This document shows positions 35,788 to 44,998 of a stretch of DNA of 64,000 bases, one piece after another; position 1 is the first letter of the stretch, and every line of letters starts with the position of its first letter. The translations under genes were made by a program, and so were the position numbers. The notes beneath the pieces were generated by a model. The model was not told the origin of the DNA, searched no databases, and saw only the letters and a list, made by a program, of their open reading frames with translations. Location: NCBI RefSeq assembly GCF_008041935.1, contig NZ_VKAC01000006.1, positions 295,328-359,327 on the forward strand, written 5' to 3'. The DNA comes from Quadrisphaera setariae. GTDB taxonomy: Bacteria; Actinomycetota; Actinomycetes; Actinomycetales; Quadrisphaeraceae.

Positions 35788-37586
35788 AGCTGTTCGCCAG
35801 CCTGCGCTCCCGGGTGCTGGTGGCCACAGTGGCGCTGACCGTCATCACCGTGCTCACCACGGCCTGGACGGTCTCTCGCAGCGTGGAGCAGGCGCTGCGC
35901 AGTCAAGCGGCCAGGTCGCTGAGCAACGACACCGACATCTACCAGGCCCTGCTCGACTACGGCGGCGCCCACACCAGCTGGGACGGAGTCGACGACACCG
36001 TGCGCGACCTGGCCACCCGCTACGACCGGCGCATCGCCTTGAAGGACGCCTCCGGGCGGGTGCTGGTCGACTCCTCTGCGCTGCTGGGCCAGCACGACGG
36101 GCCGCTGCGTCCCAGACCGGACGCCGTGGTCGACCCCTACACCGCAGGCCTGGTCAGCAGCGCCCCCGGGTCACTGGTAGGTGCGGTCGCACCCGCCCAG
36201 CCGGCACCGTCCGCAGCTGACGTCGCTGAGAACGCCCAGCGGATCCAGACCGCCTCAGCCTGTCTGCGCGCTGCGGGGATCCGGTTCAGCGTCGACGACG
36301 TCGGTGACGGCACCCGCACCATCACCGTGGACGGAGACGGCACCACCGAGCAGCAGGACGAGACCGCCTCGCGCTGCACCGACCCGCTGTACCAGCCCAC
36401 AGCGTCGCAGCGGGCGGGCGCTGAGGCGCAGAACCGCGCCATCGGGTCCTGCCTGGACAGGTCCGGTACGGCTCACCGCCTCACCGGGGGCGAGGACGGC
36501 GACACACCCTTCGTCGTCGTCGACGAGGCAGACCCGGCCGCGGTCGCGGGGCTGCAGCGGTGCACCGAGCAGGCGGACCGCGCCAGCCTCGCGCCCCGCG
36601 TGGCGCTGTTCCTGGGCTCTTCCGACGCCGCTGCGCTGCGCTGGGACCGGCTCACCACCGGTAGCACCCTGGCGGTGATCGCTGCGATCATCGCCGTCGC
36701 CAGTGCCGTCGCGCTGGTGAGCACGCTGGCCATCACCCGACCCCTGCGCCGCTTGGCGGCCGCGGCGGACCGCATCACCCACGGCGACCTCGAGACCCGG
36801 GTGCCCACCGCCGGGCGCGGCGAGGTGGCCCAGGTGGGGGCGGCGTTCAACACCATGGCCGAGGCGCTGCACCGCACTGAGGCCCAGCGCCAGCAGATGG
36901 TCAGCGACATCGCCCACGAGCTGCGCAACCCGCTGGTCACGCTGAACGGCACCCTGGAAGCGATCCAGGACGAGGTCTTCACCGCCTCCCCGGAGGTCAT
37001 CGACTCCCTGGCCGAGGAGGCCCGCCAGCTCAGCCACCTGGTCAAGGACCTCGCTGAGCTCAACGCCGCCGAGAGCGGGCACCTGCGCCTGGCCAGCGGC
37101 CTCCTGGACCTGGGCGAGGTGGTGCGGACGGTGGCCGAGGCCCACACCGTGGTCGCGCGGACCGCCGGGCTGACCCTGCGGCTGGACGACCAGCACAGCC
37201 GCGCCGCTGGCCAGCAGCACGACGGTTGGCGCGCGCTCGTGGTGGGTGATGAGGTGCGGCTGCGCCAGGTGCTGACCAACCTGGTCTCCAACGCGGTGCG
37301 CTACAGCCACCCCGGTGGCACCGTGACCATCACCACCGCCACCACGTCGGACGCCGTGGAGGTGCGCGTGGCCGACCAGGGCGTAGGCATCACCGCCGAG
37401 CAGCTGCCGCTGGTCTTCGACAGGTTCTGGCGCGCCGACGCCGCCCGAGCCCGAGCCACCGGGGGCACCGGGCTGGGCCTGGCCATCTCCCGAGAGCTGG
37501 TCCACGCCCACCACGGGGAGCTGACCGTCACCTCCCAGCCCGGTGTCGGCACCGAGTTCGTCCTCCGCCTGCCCGCGGCCCGATGA
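35784..37586 (+). CDS. Sensor histidine kinase with duplicated two-cysteine sensor domain
   Basis: The 600-aa kinase has membrane helices at about residues 10-30 and 293-315, and HAMP at about 316-368. HisKA carries histidine 378 (SDIAHELRNPLVTLNGT). HATPase shows NLVSNAVRYS, VADQGVGI and GGTGLGLAISREL. The 260-residue outside domain contains exactly four cysteines, C160, C198, C223 and C260. They form two similar modules: helix with CLRAAG or CLDRSG, beta strands, then a helix with RC. The Cys-Cys spacings are 38 and 37 residues. It should sense an extracytoplasmic signal and phosphorylate the coupled regulator. Confidence 0.92.
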   Translation: MKLFASLRSRVLVATVALTVITVLTTAWTVSRSVEQALRSQAARSLSNDTDIYQALLDYGGAHTSWDGVDDTVRDLATRYDRRIALKDASGRVLVDSSALLGQHDGPLRPRPDAVVDPYTAGLVSSAPGSLVGAVAPAQPAPSAADVAENAQRIQTASACLRAAGIRFSVDDVGDGTRTITVDGDGTTEQQDETASRCTDPLYQPTASQRAGAEAQNRAIGSCLDRSGTAHRLTGGEDGDTPFVVVDEADPAAVAGLQRCTEQADRASLAPRVALFLGSSDAAALRWDRLTTGSTLAVIAAIIAVASAVALVSTLAITRPLRRLAAAADRITHGDLETRVPTAGRGEVAQVGAAFNTMAEALHRTEAQRQQMVSDIAHELRNPLVTLNGTLEAIQDEVFTASPEVIDSLAEEARQLSHLVKDLAELNAAESGHLRLASGLLDLGEVVRTVAEAHTVVARTAGLTLRLDDQHSRAAGQQHDGWRALVVGDEVRLRQVLTNLVSNAVRYSHPGGTVTITTATTSDAVEVRVADQGVGITAEQLPLVFDRFWRADAARARATGGTGLGLAISRELVHAHHGELTVTSQPGVGTEFVLRLPAAR

Positions 37587-37648
37587 CCGACGTCGGCGGC
37601 TGCACCGGCACGGACCACGGGGCGCGCGGGGACGGGGCCCGCTCGAAG

Positions 37649-37692
37649 GCTGACCGGAGGCTGACGCGGGCTTGACGCGGTCTTGACGCAGG
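37649..37692 (+). promoter_or_regulatory. Four-unit 11-bp-phased TGAC array before the 165-aa gene
   Basis: TGAC occurs at 37651, 37662, 37673 and 37684, exactly 11 bases apart, in units GCTGACCGGAG, GCTGACGCGGG, CTTGACGCGGT and CTTGACGCAGG. The third unit is identical to the 33630-33640 unit of the array before the secreted-protein gene. The last TTGACG is followed after 10 bases by GACGCT, a weak -10-like hexamer, the same geometry as there. Confidence 0.68.
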
Positions 37693-37771
37693 CCGCGCGA
37701 CGCTGGTGCACACCACAGCGCAGCAGCCGGCCGGCTCGCCGCGCTCCCGCCGCAGAGCAGGGGGACGACCG

Positions 37772-38269
37772 ATGACCACGACGACGACCACGACGCCCAG
37801 CGCACACCTCGCGGACACCGCAGCGACCAGCACCCCGCTCGCGCCGCCGGTGCGGGTCGGTGTGCGGGAGCTGGCCGGCTCGGTCGTCGTCCTCACCCCG
37901 GGACGCTCGCTCCTGGTGACCGGCGCCGACGACGCCGCGTGGCGCGCCAGCGCCCAGGACTGCTCGGTGGCCGCCATCGGGACCCCCGCCCAGGTGGCTG
38001 CCGCGGATGCCGCTGAGCCGGTGGACGCGCACCTGGTGTGCTCCCTGACCGCCGTAGCCCCCGGACGCACCCGTGGCCACCTGGTCAGCGCCGGCGGGCA
38101 GCACCACCCGTTCGAGGTGATCGTCCTGGCTCCCCAGCCCGACACCCAGCCCGCTGCAGTGGCGGCTCGCCAGCCCCTCGAGCGGTCGCGCCCGTCCCGG
38201 ACCGCGCGCTGCCGGCGCGTCCTGAGGCCGCTGGGACGCCCAGGTGCGCCCGTGATCGCCAACGGGTGA
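37772..38269 (+). CDS. Protein of unknown function in the two-component island
   Basis: The 165-aa protein has a threonine-rich N-terminus, no signal peptide, and a beta-rich core from about VRVGVRELAGSVVVLTPGRSLLV to LTAVAPGRTRGHLVSAGG and HHPFEVIVLAP. The strand pattern and the APG turn loosely resemble Ig-like or chagasin-type inhibitors, but no diagnostic motif is present and I do not assign a family. The C-terminus is basic (RCRRVLRPLGR). AGGGGGA precedes ATG 37772. The gene is probably co-transcribed with the lipoprotein gene 48 bases downstream. Confidence 0.6.
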   Translation: MTTTTTTTPSAHLADTAATSTPLAPPVRVGVRELAGSVVVLTPGRSLLVTGADDAAWRASAQDCSVAAIGTPAQVAAADAAEPVDAHLVCSLTAVAPGRTRGHLVSAGGQHHPFEVIVLAPQPDTQPAAVAARQPLERSRPSRTARCRRVLRPLGRPGAPVIANG

Positions 38270-38317
38270 GCCCCCCAGACCACTCAAGTGACCGCCTCCG
38301 CCTCCTGATCGAAGGAC

Positions 38318-39295
38318 GTGAAGATCATCGCCGCTCGCTCCCGGACCCACCGCCGGCTCGCCCTGGCCACCACCGCCCTGGCGGCCCTGACCATCGCCGG
38401 CTGCGGCGGCGGGAACCCCGATCCCGTCGGCCCCTCCGGCTCGCCGACCAGCTCGCCGACCAGTGCGGTCTCGGTCGACCTCAGCGGAGCCTGCGCCACC
38501 ACCACCCCCGCCGCCAGCGGTGGGCTGCCGGTGTGCACCGGGCCCTACACGGACGGCGTTGCCCTGCGGTTGCCTGCAGCCCCCTCTCCCGACCAGGGCT
38601 ACGGCGCCTTCACCCGCGGTGGGACCGGCTTCGCCACCGCCGACGGCACGGTCCACGAGGTGAGCGCCGAGGTCCTGGACAAGGCGTCCGCCGCAGCCGA
38701 CGCCGCAGGTGTCCCCGACTACGCCACCACCGCCTACCTGGCCACCCTCAAGGGCGGACGGGTCACCGCCGTCACCCCGGTCCTGCGCATCGACCGCGAC
38801 GCCCTCGTCAGGTCGGTCTTCGCCGGCACCACCATGGTCGGGAAGATCTCCCCCGTCGACGCCCCCGTCTCTCCCCAGAACCCCAGCTACTCCGGCGACC
38901 CCTCCCTGCCGATCGTCATCGCCTGGTCCGACAAGGCCACCGACGGCCAGCTCTCCGGCACCATCGCCAACGCGACCACGTCCGTGCGGGCCGCAGGCAC
39001 CTGCGTCCCGGCGCTGTCCAGCGCTGCCGCCAACCCCCTGGTGGGAAGCTTCACCGCTTCGGTGGGCCTGCTGCCCTATCCCTCGATGCACGCGCCGTGG
39101 GACGACGAGCTCGTCTTCTTGTGGACCCAGGACAGCACCGGCATGGGCGATGCCTACTACCCCAGCGTGGCGACCCTCATGGGCGCTGACGCCGTGGCGG
39201 GCACCTGGGAGGTCGTCCAGCACGGCAGCCCCACCTCCGGTCCCAGCATGGACCTGACCCTGCAGCCGAAGGGGTCCACCGTCACGACCTGCTGA
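38318..39295 (+). CDS. Lipoprotein of unknown function
   Basis: The 325-aa precursor has a lipoprotein signal (basic N-terminus, then LALATTALAALTIAGC with lipobox IAGC) followed by a glycine, serine and threonine linker. The remaining 270 residues are rich in short beta segments and include four further cysteines. KATDGQLSGTIANATTSVRAAG and a C-terminal DLTLQPKGSTVTTC are visible. I do not recognise the family. The start codon GTG 38318 is preceded by GAAGGA only one base away, so initiation may be weak or shifted. A hairpin terminator follows. Confidence 0.75.
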   Translation: MKIIAARSRTHRRLALATTALAALTIAGCGGGNPDPVGPSGSPTSSPTSAVSVDLSGACATTTPAASGGLPVCTGPYTDGVALRLPAAPSPDQGYGAFTRGGTGFATADGTVHEVSAEVLDKASAAADAAGVPDYATTAYLATLKGGRVTAVTPVLRIDRDALVRSVFAGTTMVGKISPVDAPVSPQNPSYSGDPSLPIVIAWSDKATDGQLSGTIANATTSVRAAGTCVPALSSAAANPLVGSFTASVGLLPYPSMHAPWDDELVFLWTQDSTGMGDAYYPSVATLMGADAVAGTWEVVQHGSPTSGPSMDLTLQPKGSTVTTC

Positions 39296-39308
39296 GGCAG
39301 GACCCGCC

Positions 39309-39347
39309 GCGGGCGTGGGGGGCACCGATGGTGCCTCCCACGCCCGC
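39309..39347. terminator. Hairpin terminator after the lipoprotein gene
   Basis: Arms 39309-39326 and 39330-39347 pair over 18 bp with one G-T wobble and a 3-base loop. The remaining 210 bases to the mutT1 stop show no gene or other structure. Confidence 0.82.
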
Positions 39348-39560
39348 ACCGCGCCTGGCCCCGAGGGCCGTCTGCGCTGCTCCGAAGATCCGACGGCCGG
39401 CCGCGGGTCGTGGAGGTCCCTGCCTCGCAGCGGGACGGCGAGGGCCTTCGAGGCCGGTCCGCGGGGGCGGTGGAGGCGCCTCCAGGTGGTCGGCCACGGC
39501 GTCCCGTCGAGAGGTTCCCCCAGCGACCCAGCGGTCACGCCCAGGTCCGCGCGCGTCCGG

Positions 39561-40679
39561 TCAGCCCGCCGGGACGGCGTGGCGCTCCACCGCCACCACC
39601 AGCCCAGAGCTGCGAGAGACGTGCGCGACGAGCACTTCACCCGGACCGAGGTAGGGGTCGTGCTGGGGGACCGCCGCCGCGACGTCGTCGGCGGCGTGCT
39701 CGGCGAGCTCCCCGAACACCGTCGACAGCACCGGCCGGTGGGTGCACAGCAGCACGGGACGCTGCTTGCCGAGCAGCTTGCGCACGAGCTTGGCCGTGCG
39801 CCCGGGGTCGCGCCGGTGCGCGTCCTCGGTGAGCCGACCGCGCGTCTTCACCTTCGCGCCGCTGGCCCGCAGGTACGGCTCCACCGTGTCGGTGCAGCGC
39901 CGCCACGGGCTCGTCACCACCCGCGGGGGCTGCCACGCCGTCAGCAGCTCCGGCAGGCGCTCCGCCTGCCGCCGGCCCGGAGCGGCCAGGGGCCGCTCGT
40001 CGTCGCTGCGCCCCCACGCCGTCTTGGGGTGCGCGTGGCCGTGGCGGACCACCACCAGCGGCCAGGTGTCCAGCCCGCCGGTGCGGTCCGCGGCGAGCAG
40101 CGCGCGCAGCTGCACGCGGTCACCGCGCCGGGTCAGGCGGGCGTCCGCCTCCTCGGGCGTCACCCACTCCGTCCTGTCGACCTCCGCCGGGCGCGGCGGC
40201 ACGGGGTGCCTGGCCCCCTCGACGTGGGCGGCCCAGTACGAGACCTCCTTGGTGGCGTCGGCCCCGAGGGCGTAGCGGGCGCTCGGCAGCGCCCGCCCGA
40301 GCCTGATGACCAGCCCGGTCTCCTCTGCCACCTCCCGGACCGCCGCGGCGGGCGGCAGCTCCGCGCCCTCGAGCTTCCCCTTGGGCCAGGACCAGTCCCG
40401 GTAGCGGGGCCGGTGCACCAGCAGCAGGCGCAGGCCGCCGTCGGGCGCGCGGTACCAGCACAGGGCACCGGCGGCCCGCACGAGGGGGAGCGGCTGCTGG
40501 GGCGCGGCGTCGTGGTCGTCCCGGTGGTCGTGCCCCTGGGCGCCGTGGGCGCCGTGGGCGCTCTGGGCCGCCCGGCCGGGCGGCCGGGAGTGCTGCGCGG
40601 CGGACGGCACCGCCGACGGGGTGTTCTCGCGTCGCTCGGGCTGCTCGGGTTCGGCGGCCGCGGCGGCTGAGGGGGCCAC
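39561..40679 (-). CDS. mutT1: Nudix hydrolase fused to histidine phosphatase (MutT1 type)
   Basis: The 372-aa protein has a Nudix domain with the full Nudix box (GKLEGAELPPAAAVREVAEE, followed by TGLV) at about residues 100-124. A histidine-phosphatase domain follows with VVVRHGHAHP and LLCTHRPVL. The first 60 residues are disordered. The same fusion is mycobacterial MutT1, which removes oxidised nucleotides such as 8-oxo-GTP and diadenosine polyphosphates. It lies 10 bases after ppk1 in the same operon, as in M. tuberculosis. Confidence 0.88.
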   Translation of the reverse strand: MAPSAAAAAEPEQPERRENTPSAVPSAAQHSRPPGRAAQSAHGAHGAQGHDHRDDHDAAPQQPLPLVRAAGALCWYRAPDGGLRLLLVHRPRYRDWSWPKGKLEGAELPPAAAVREVAEETGLVIRLGRALPSARYALGADATKEVSYWAAHVEGARHPVPPRPAEVDRTEWVTPEEADARLTRRGDRVQLRALLAADRTGGLDTWPLVVVRHGHAHPKTAWGRSDDERPLAAPGRRQAERLPELLTAWQPPRVVTSPWRRCTDTVEPYLRASGAKVKTRGRLTEDAHRRDPGRTAKLVRKLLGKQRPVLLCTHRPVLSTVFGELAEHAADDVAAAVPQHDPYLGPGEVLVAHVSRSSGLVVAVERHAVPAG

Positions 40680-40689
40680 GACGGCCCCC

Positions 40690-42993
40690 TCAGCGCCGGC
40701 GGGCGCGGCGGTTGGAGCGCGCGGCGATGAGGAACTCCTGCAGGTCGAGCAGGCGCTCGCCCTCGGAGTCGACCGACGCGCGGTCCCAGGTGCCCTCCGG
40801 CCCCAGGTGCCAGCTGGCGGTGCCGGCGTCCGCGGACAGGTCGACCAGGTCCACCAGGGCCCGCTGGTGCTCGACGTCGCGGATGCGCACCAGGGCCTCC
40901 ACCCGGCGGTCGAGGTTGCGGTGCATCATGTCGGCGCTGCCGATGTACACCTCGGCGTCCCCGCCGGCCTCGAAGGCGAAGACCCGGCTGTGCTCGAGGA
41001 AGCGCCCGAGGACGGAGCGCACGCGGATCGTCTCGGACAGCCCCGGTACGCCCGGGCGCAGCGCGCAGATCCCGCGGACGACGACGTCGACCGGGACCCC
41101 GGCCTGCGACGCGCGGTACAGCGCGTCGATGATCGCCTCGTCGACCATCGAGTTGACCTTGATGCGGATGTGGGCCGGGCGCCCGGCGCGGTGGTGCTCG
41201 GCCTCCCGCTCGATGCGCTGGACCAGCCCCCGGCGCAGCGAGCGCGGCGCCACGAGCAGGCGCGAGTACCGCGTGCGCGGCGCGTAGCCCGACAGCTGGT
41301 TGAACAGCTTGGTCAGGTCCTCGCCGACCTCGTCGTCGCAGGTGAGCAGACCGAGGTCCTCGTAGAGGCGGGCCGTCTTCGGGTTGTAGTTGCCGGTGCC
41401 GACATGGCAGTAGCGGCGCAGCCGGTCGCCCTCCTGGCGCACGACCAGGCAGAGCTTGGAGTGCGTCTTCAGCCCGACGATGCCGTACACCACGTGCACG
41501 CCGGCCTGCTCGAGCTTGCGGGCCCAGGTGATGTTGTTCTGCTCGTCGAAGCGGGCCTTGATCTCCACCAGGGCCAGCACCTGCTTGCCCGCGTCGGCGG
41601 CGTCGATGAGCGCGTCGACGATGGGCGAGTCGCCCGAGGTGCGGTACAGCGTCTGCTTGATCGCCAGGACCTTCGGGTCCGCGGCCGCCTGCTCGAGGAA
41701 CGCCTGCACCGACGTCGAGAACGAGTCGTACGGGTGGTGCAGCAGCACGTCGCGGGCGCGCACAGCGGCGAAGATGCTCCGCGGCTGGCTCGACTCGCGC
41801 CCGTCGGTGAGGTGCCGGTGGGTCTTGGGCACGAAGGTCGGGTAGCTGAGCTCGTGCCGCTCCAGGTCGGCGACGGCGTTGAGGCCCCGCAGGTCCAGCG
41901 GACCGGGCAGGACGTACGTCTCCGACTCCTCCACGCCCAGCTCGCGCACCAGCAGCTCGCGGACGTGGTCGTCGGTCTCGGCGGTGATCTCCAGGCGGAC
42001 CGGCGGGCCGAACCGGCGGCGCAGCAGCTCCTTCTCGAGGGCCTGCAGGAGGTTCTCGGCGTCGTCCTCCTCGACCTCCAGGTCCTCGTTGCGGGTGACC
42101 CGGAAGGTGTGGTGGGCCACCACGTCCATGCCCGGGAAGAGCTGGTCGAGGTGCTCGGAGATGACGGCCTCGAGCGGCACGAACCGCGCCGTCCGCCCGG
42201 AGGCGCTCTTGCCCTGCTCCACGCGCACCAGGCGGGGCAGCAGCGGCGGCACCTTGACGCGGGCGAAGTGCTCCTTCTCCGTGTTGGGGTTGCGCACCAC
42301 CACGGCGAGGTTGAGCGAGAGGCCCGAGATGTACGGGAAGGGGTGCGCGGGGTCCACGGCCAGCGGCGTGAGCACCGGGAAGACGGAGTCGCGGAAGAAC
42401 TCGTGCAGGCGGTCCTGCTCGGCGGGCTCCAGCTCGTCCCACGCGACGATCCGGATGCCCTCGGCCGCCAGCGCCGGCTGCACCTGCTCGGTGAACGTCC
42501 GCGCGTGGCGCTCCACGAGCTCGTGGGCCCGCTCGCTGACGGCGGCGAGCACCTCCCGCGGCTCCAGCCCGCTGGCCGCGGTGACCGCCAGACCGGCGGC
42601 GATGCGGCGCTTGAGGCCGGCCACCCGCACCATGAAGAACTCGTCGAGGTTGCTGGCGAAGATGGCCAGGAAGCGCGCCCGCTCGAGCAGCGGCACCGAC
42701 GGGTCCTCGGCGAGCTCGAGCACCCGCTGGTTGAACGCCAGCCAGCTGAGCTCGCGGTCGCCGAAGCGGCCGGCCGGGAGCGGTGCGGGCTCCTCGGACT
42801 CCACGACCTCCTCGACGGCCCCCGTGCGCTCCTCGACCTCGTCGTCCTCGGCAGCGAGGTGCTCGGTGAGCGCCTCCTCCAGGTCGGCGGCCGCTCCTGC
42901 CGCCGGATGGGGCTCCGCGCCGTCGCTCACCGCCGCTGCTCCGGGTGAGGGCGCGAGCCCGTTCGCGGGCTGCTCGCTCGTCGTGCTCGCCAT
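40690..42993 (-). CDS. ppk1: Polyphosphate kinase 1
   Basis: The 767-aa protein shows the PPK1 domains: N-terminal helical domain ([21 protein letters not shown]), head domain, and two C-terminal phospholipase-D-like domains. These include [56 protein letters not shown] and [14 protein letters not shown]. It makes long-chain polyphosphate from ATP. About 60 acidic residues precede the domain, so it is longer than the E. coli enzyme. It is co-transcribed with mutT1. Confidence 0.95.
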   Translation of the reverse strand: MASTTSEQPANGLAPSPGAAAVSDGAEPHPAAGAAADLEEALTEHLAAEDDEVEERTGAVEEVVESEEPAPLPAGRFGDRELSWLAFNQRVLELAEDPSVPLLERARFLAIFASNLDEFFMVRVAGLKRRIAAGLAVTAASGLEPREVLAAVSERAHELVERHARTFTEQVQPALAAEGIRIVAWDELEPAEQDRLHEFFRDSVFPVLTPLAVDPAHPFPYISGLSLNLAVVVRNPNTEKEHFARVKVPPLLPRLVRVEQGKSASGRTARFVPLEAVISEHLDQLFPGMDVVAHHTFRVTRNEDLEVEEDDAENLLQALEKELLRRRFGPPVRLEITAETDDHVRELLVRELGVEESETYVLPGPLDLRGLNAVADLERHELSYPTFVPKTHRHLTDGRESSQPRSIFAAVRARDVLLHHPYDSFSTSVQAFLEQAAADPKVLAIKQTLYRTSGDSPIVDALIDAADAGKQVLALVEIKARFDEQNNITWARKLEQAGVHVVYGIVGLKTHSKLCLVVRQEGDRLRRYCHVGTGNYNPKTARLYEDLGLLTCDDEVGEDLTKLFNQLSGYAPRTRYSRLLVAPRSLRRGLVQRIEREAEHHRAGRPAHIRIKVNSMVDEAIIDALYRASQAGVPVDVVVRGICALRPGVPGLSETIRVRSVLGRFLEHSRVFAFEAGGDAEVYIGSADMMHRNLDRRVEALVRIRDVEHQRALVDLVDLSADAGTASWHLGPEGTWDRASVDSEGERLLDLQEFLIAARSNRRARRR

Positions 42994-43005
42994 CCCACCA
43001 TCCTC

Positions 43006-44025
43006 TCAGCCCACCCCCGGCGCCGCGGCGCCCCGCCGGTACAGCACGTCTGACGTGTCGAGCTCGAAGCCGAGGCGCTCGTACAGCCGCAGCGCCGCCG
43101 CGTTGTCGGCCTCCACGTACAGCTCCGCGGAGGCGCAGCCGGCGGTGTCGAGGTGGTGCAGCCCCGCCAGCACCACCGCCGTGCCGAGGCCGCGGCCCTG
43201 GGCCGCGGGGTCCACGGCCACCACGTAGACCTCGCCCGCCCGGTGGCCGGCGGACCCCTCCACCTTGGTCCAGTGCGAGGCGAGCAGGCGGCCCCGCTGC
43301 GCGTCGACGGCCAGCAGCAGCCCGGCCGGGTCGAACCAGGGCTCCGCCTGGCGCGCGGCGAGGTCGGCGGCGGTCCAGCGGCCCTGCTCGGGGTGGCTGG
43401 CGAAGGCGCGGGCGTTGAGGTCCAGCCACGCCTGTTCGTCACGTCCTACCTCGAAGGCGCGCAGGGCGACGTCGTCCGGCAGCTCCAGCGGCGGCAGCGG
43501 GGCGTCCGGCCCCAGCGGGCGGCGCCGGTGCTGCAGCTCGCGCACCGGTCCGTAGCCCCGGCGCCGGGCCAGGGCCGCGGCCGCCGCGGACCCGCCGTGC
43601 GCCCACACCACCAGCTCTGACGGCTCTGACGGCCCTGACCCGTCGGCGAGCAGCTCGAGCTGCTCGGCGAGCAGCGAGCCCAGCCCCCTGCGTCGCGCCG
43701 CCGGGTCCACCAGCAGCTCCGCTGCGCCCTCGAGCGGCAGCTGGGCGTAGCCGACGACGACGAGCGGGGCGTCCGGCCCGGCGCCGCTGCCCGCCGGACC
43801 GTCCGCCGGCCCGGCGGAGACGAGCAGCGCGTGCTGCGCCGCCGGCGCCGGCTCGCGCAGCGCCAGCAGCGACGCCTCGGACAGCGGGTGGCCGCCGTCG
43901 ACCGCGGCGGCGCGCTCCACGAGGGCCTCCACGGCGGCGGCCTCGCCGGCGGACAGGGAGGGCAGCGCACGGATGGGGAGTGCGCCGGGGGGCAGGGCCC
44001 CGGCGGCGCGGGCGGCGTCGGGCAC
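43006..44025 (-). CDS. mshD: Mycothiol synthase (acetyltransferase)
   Basis: The 339-aa protein consists of two GNAT acetyltransferase halves. The first (AELLVDPAARRRGLGSLLAEQLE) and second (GEVYVVAVDPAAQGRGLGTAVVLAGLHHL) each carry the acetyl-CoA loop. It acetylates Cys-GlcN-Ins in the last step of mycothiol synthesis. GTG 44025 sits six bases from a TAGCCT -10 element, so it is probably leaderless. glnR lies just upstream in the same orientation, the order seen in mycobacteria. Confidence 0.92.
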   Translation of the reverse strand: MPDAARAAGALPPGALPIRALPSLSAGEAAAVEALVERAAAVDGGHPLSEASLLALREPAPAAQHALLVSAGPADGPAGSGAGPDAPLVVVGYAQLPLEGAAELLVDPAARRRGLGSLLAEQLELLADGSGPSEPSELVVWAHGGSAAAAALARRRGYGPVRELQHRRRPLGPDAPLPPLELPDDVALRAFEVGRDEQAWLDLNARAFASHPEQGRWTAADLAARQAEPWFDPAGLLLAVDAQRGRLLASHWTKVEGSAGHRAGEVYVVAVDPAAQGRGLGTAVVLAGLHHLDTAGCASAELYVEADNAAALRLYERLGFELDTSDVLYRRGAAAPGVG

Positions 44026-44031
44026 CCCCGC

Positions 44032-44037
44032 AGGCTA
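44032..44037 (-). promoter_or_regulatory. -10 element (TAGCCT) of mshD
   Basis: On the minus strand TAGCCT is followed by exactly six bases and the mshD GTG, indicating a leaderless message. Confidence 0.6.
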
Positions 44038-44101
44038 GGGGCCGGCCGCGCGGGCGGCTCGCGGTGGCGGCCCGCCCGTCGGCCTCGGGAGCCGCGGGCG
44101 C

Positions 44102-44851
44102 TCAGCGCTCGGCGACGGCCCCGTCGTCGTCGGTGACCTCGGAGCCGGGGCGCAGGTCGAGCTCGCGCCGCTCGCGGGTCGCGGGCACGAAGCGGTAGCC
44201 GACGTTGCGCACGGTGCCGATGAGCTGCTCGTGCTCGGGTCCGAGCTTGGCGCGCAGGCGCCTCACGTGGACGTCCACCGTGCGCGTGCCGCCGAAGTAG
44301 TCGTAGCCCCAGACCTCCTGCAGCAGCTGAGCGCGGCTGAACACGCGGCCCGGGTGCTGCGCCAGGTACTTGAGGAGCTCGAACTCCTTGTAGGTGAGGT
44401 CCAGCGAGCGCCCGCGCACCTTCGCGGTGTACGTCGACTCGTCGATGACCACGTCGCCGGCGCGGATCTCCTCGGGGGCGTCGTCACCCGCCTCCGCGAG
44501 CGCGGCGCGCCCCACGGCCAGGCGGAGCCGCGCCTCGAACTCGGCCGGGCCGGCGGTGTCGAGCAGCACGTCGTCGGCGCCCCAGTCGGCGGCGACGGCG
44601 GCCAGCCCGCCCTCGGTGAGCACGAGGAACAGCGGGCAGCTCACGCCGGTGGTGCGCAGCAGCCGCGCGAGCGACCGCGCCGCCACGAGCTCCCGGCGGG
44701 CGTCGACCAGCACGGCGTCAGCCGGTGGGGCGTCGACGAGGGCGGCGGGCTCGGCGGGGAGCACCCGCACCGAGTGGGCGAGCAGGCCGAGGGCGGGCAG
44801 CACCTCGGCAGATGGGGCGAGCGCGTTCGTCAGCAGCAGGAGCTGGGCCAC
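44102..44851 (-). CDS. glnR: Nitrogen regulator GlnR
   Basis: The 249-aa OmpR-like protein begins [21 protein letters not shown] and has [14 protein letters not shown] where a response regulator would have its phosphorylation loop. [18 protein letters not shown] and a winged-helix domain ([48 protein letters not shown]) follow. This arrangement is that of actinobacterial GlnR, which works as a dimer without a cognate kinase and controls glutamine synthetase and ammonium transport. GTG 44851 follows GGAGG; a longer open frame upstream has no homology. Confidence 0.9.
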   Translation of the reverse strand: MAQLLLLTNALAPSAEVLPALGLLAHSVRVLPAEPAALVDAPPADAVLVDARRELVAARSLARLLRTTGVSCPLFLVLTEGGLAAVAADWGADDVLLDTAGPAEFEARLRLAVGRAALAEAGDDAPEEIRAGDVVIDESTYTAKVRGRSLDLTYKEFELLKYLAQHPGRVFSRAQLLQEVWGYDYFGGTRTVDVHVRRLRAKLGPEHEQLIGTVRNVGYRFVPATRERRELDLRPGSEVTDDDGAVAER

Positions 44852-44998
44852 GGCGTCCTCCGGGTCCGGGACGGGTCCCACCGCCGCGATCAACCGTCGC
44901 GCCGGTGCGACGTCGCTACGACGAGGTGAACGATAGGTGACGGGAGCCTCTCGCCGCCACGGTCCGGCGCATGTCACCCTCGGTGGGACGATCCGGGG

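Noticed and set aside
38270..38317. A further phased TGAC array before the lipoprotein gene
   Set aside because: Only one TGAC occurs and nothing repeats at 11 bp; the gene is more likely read from the promoter at 37649.
39348..39560. Small open frames between the lipoprotein terminator and mutT1
   Set aside because: No ribosome site, no hydrophobic or conserved segment, and composition like non-coding GC-rich DNA.
40160..43429. A very long open frame on the minus strand covering mutT1, ppk1 and mshD in another phase
   Set aside because: It is arginine, glycine and proline-rich with no domain, and real genes with full motifs occupy the same strand in a different phase; GC-rich DNA leaves such frames open.
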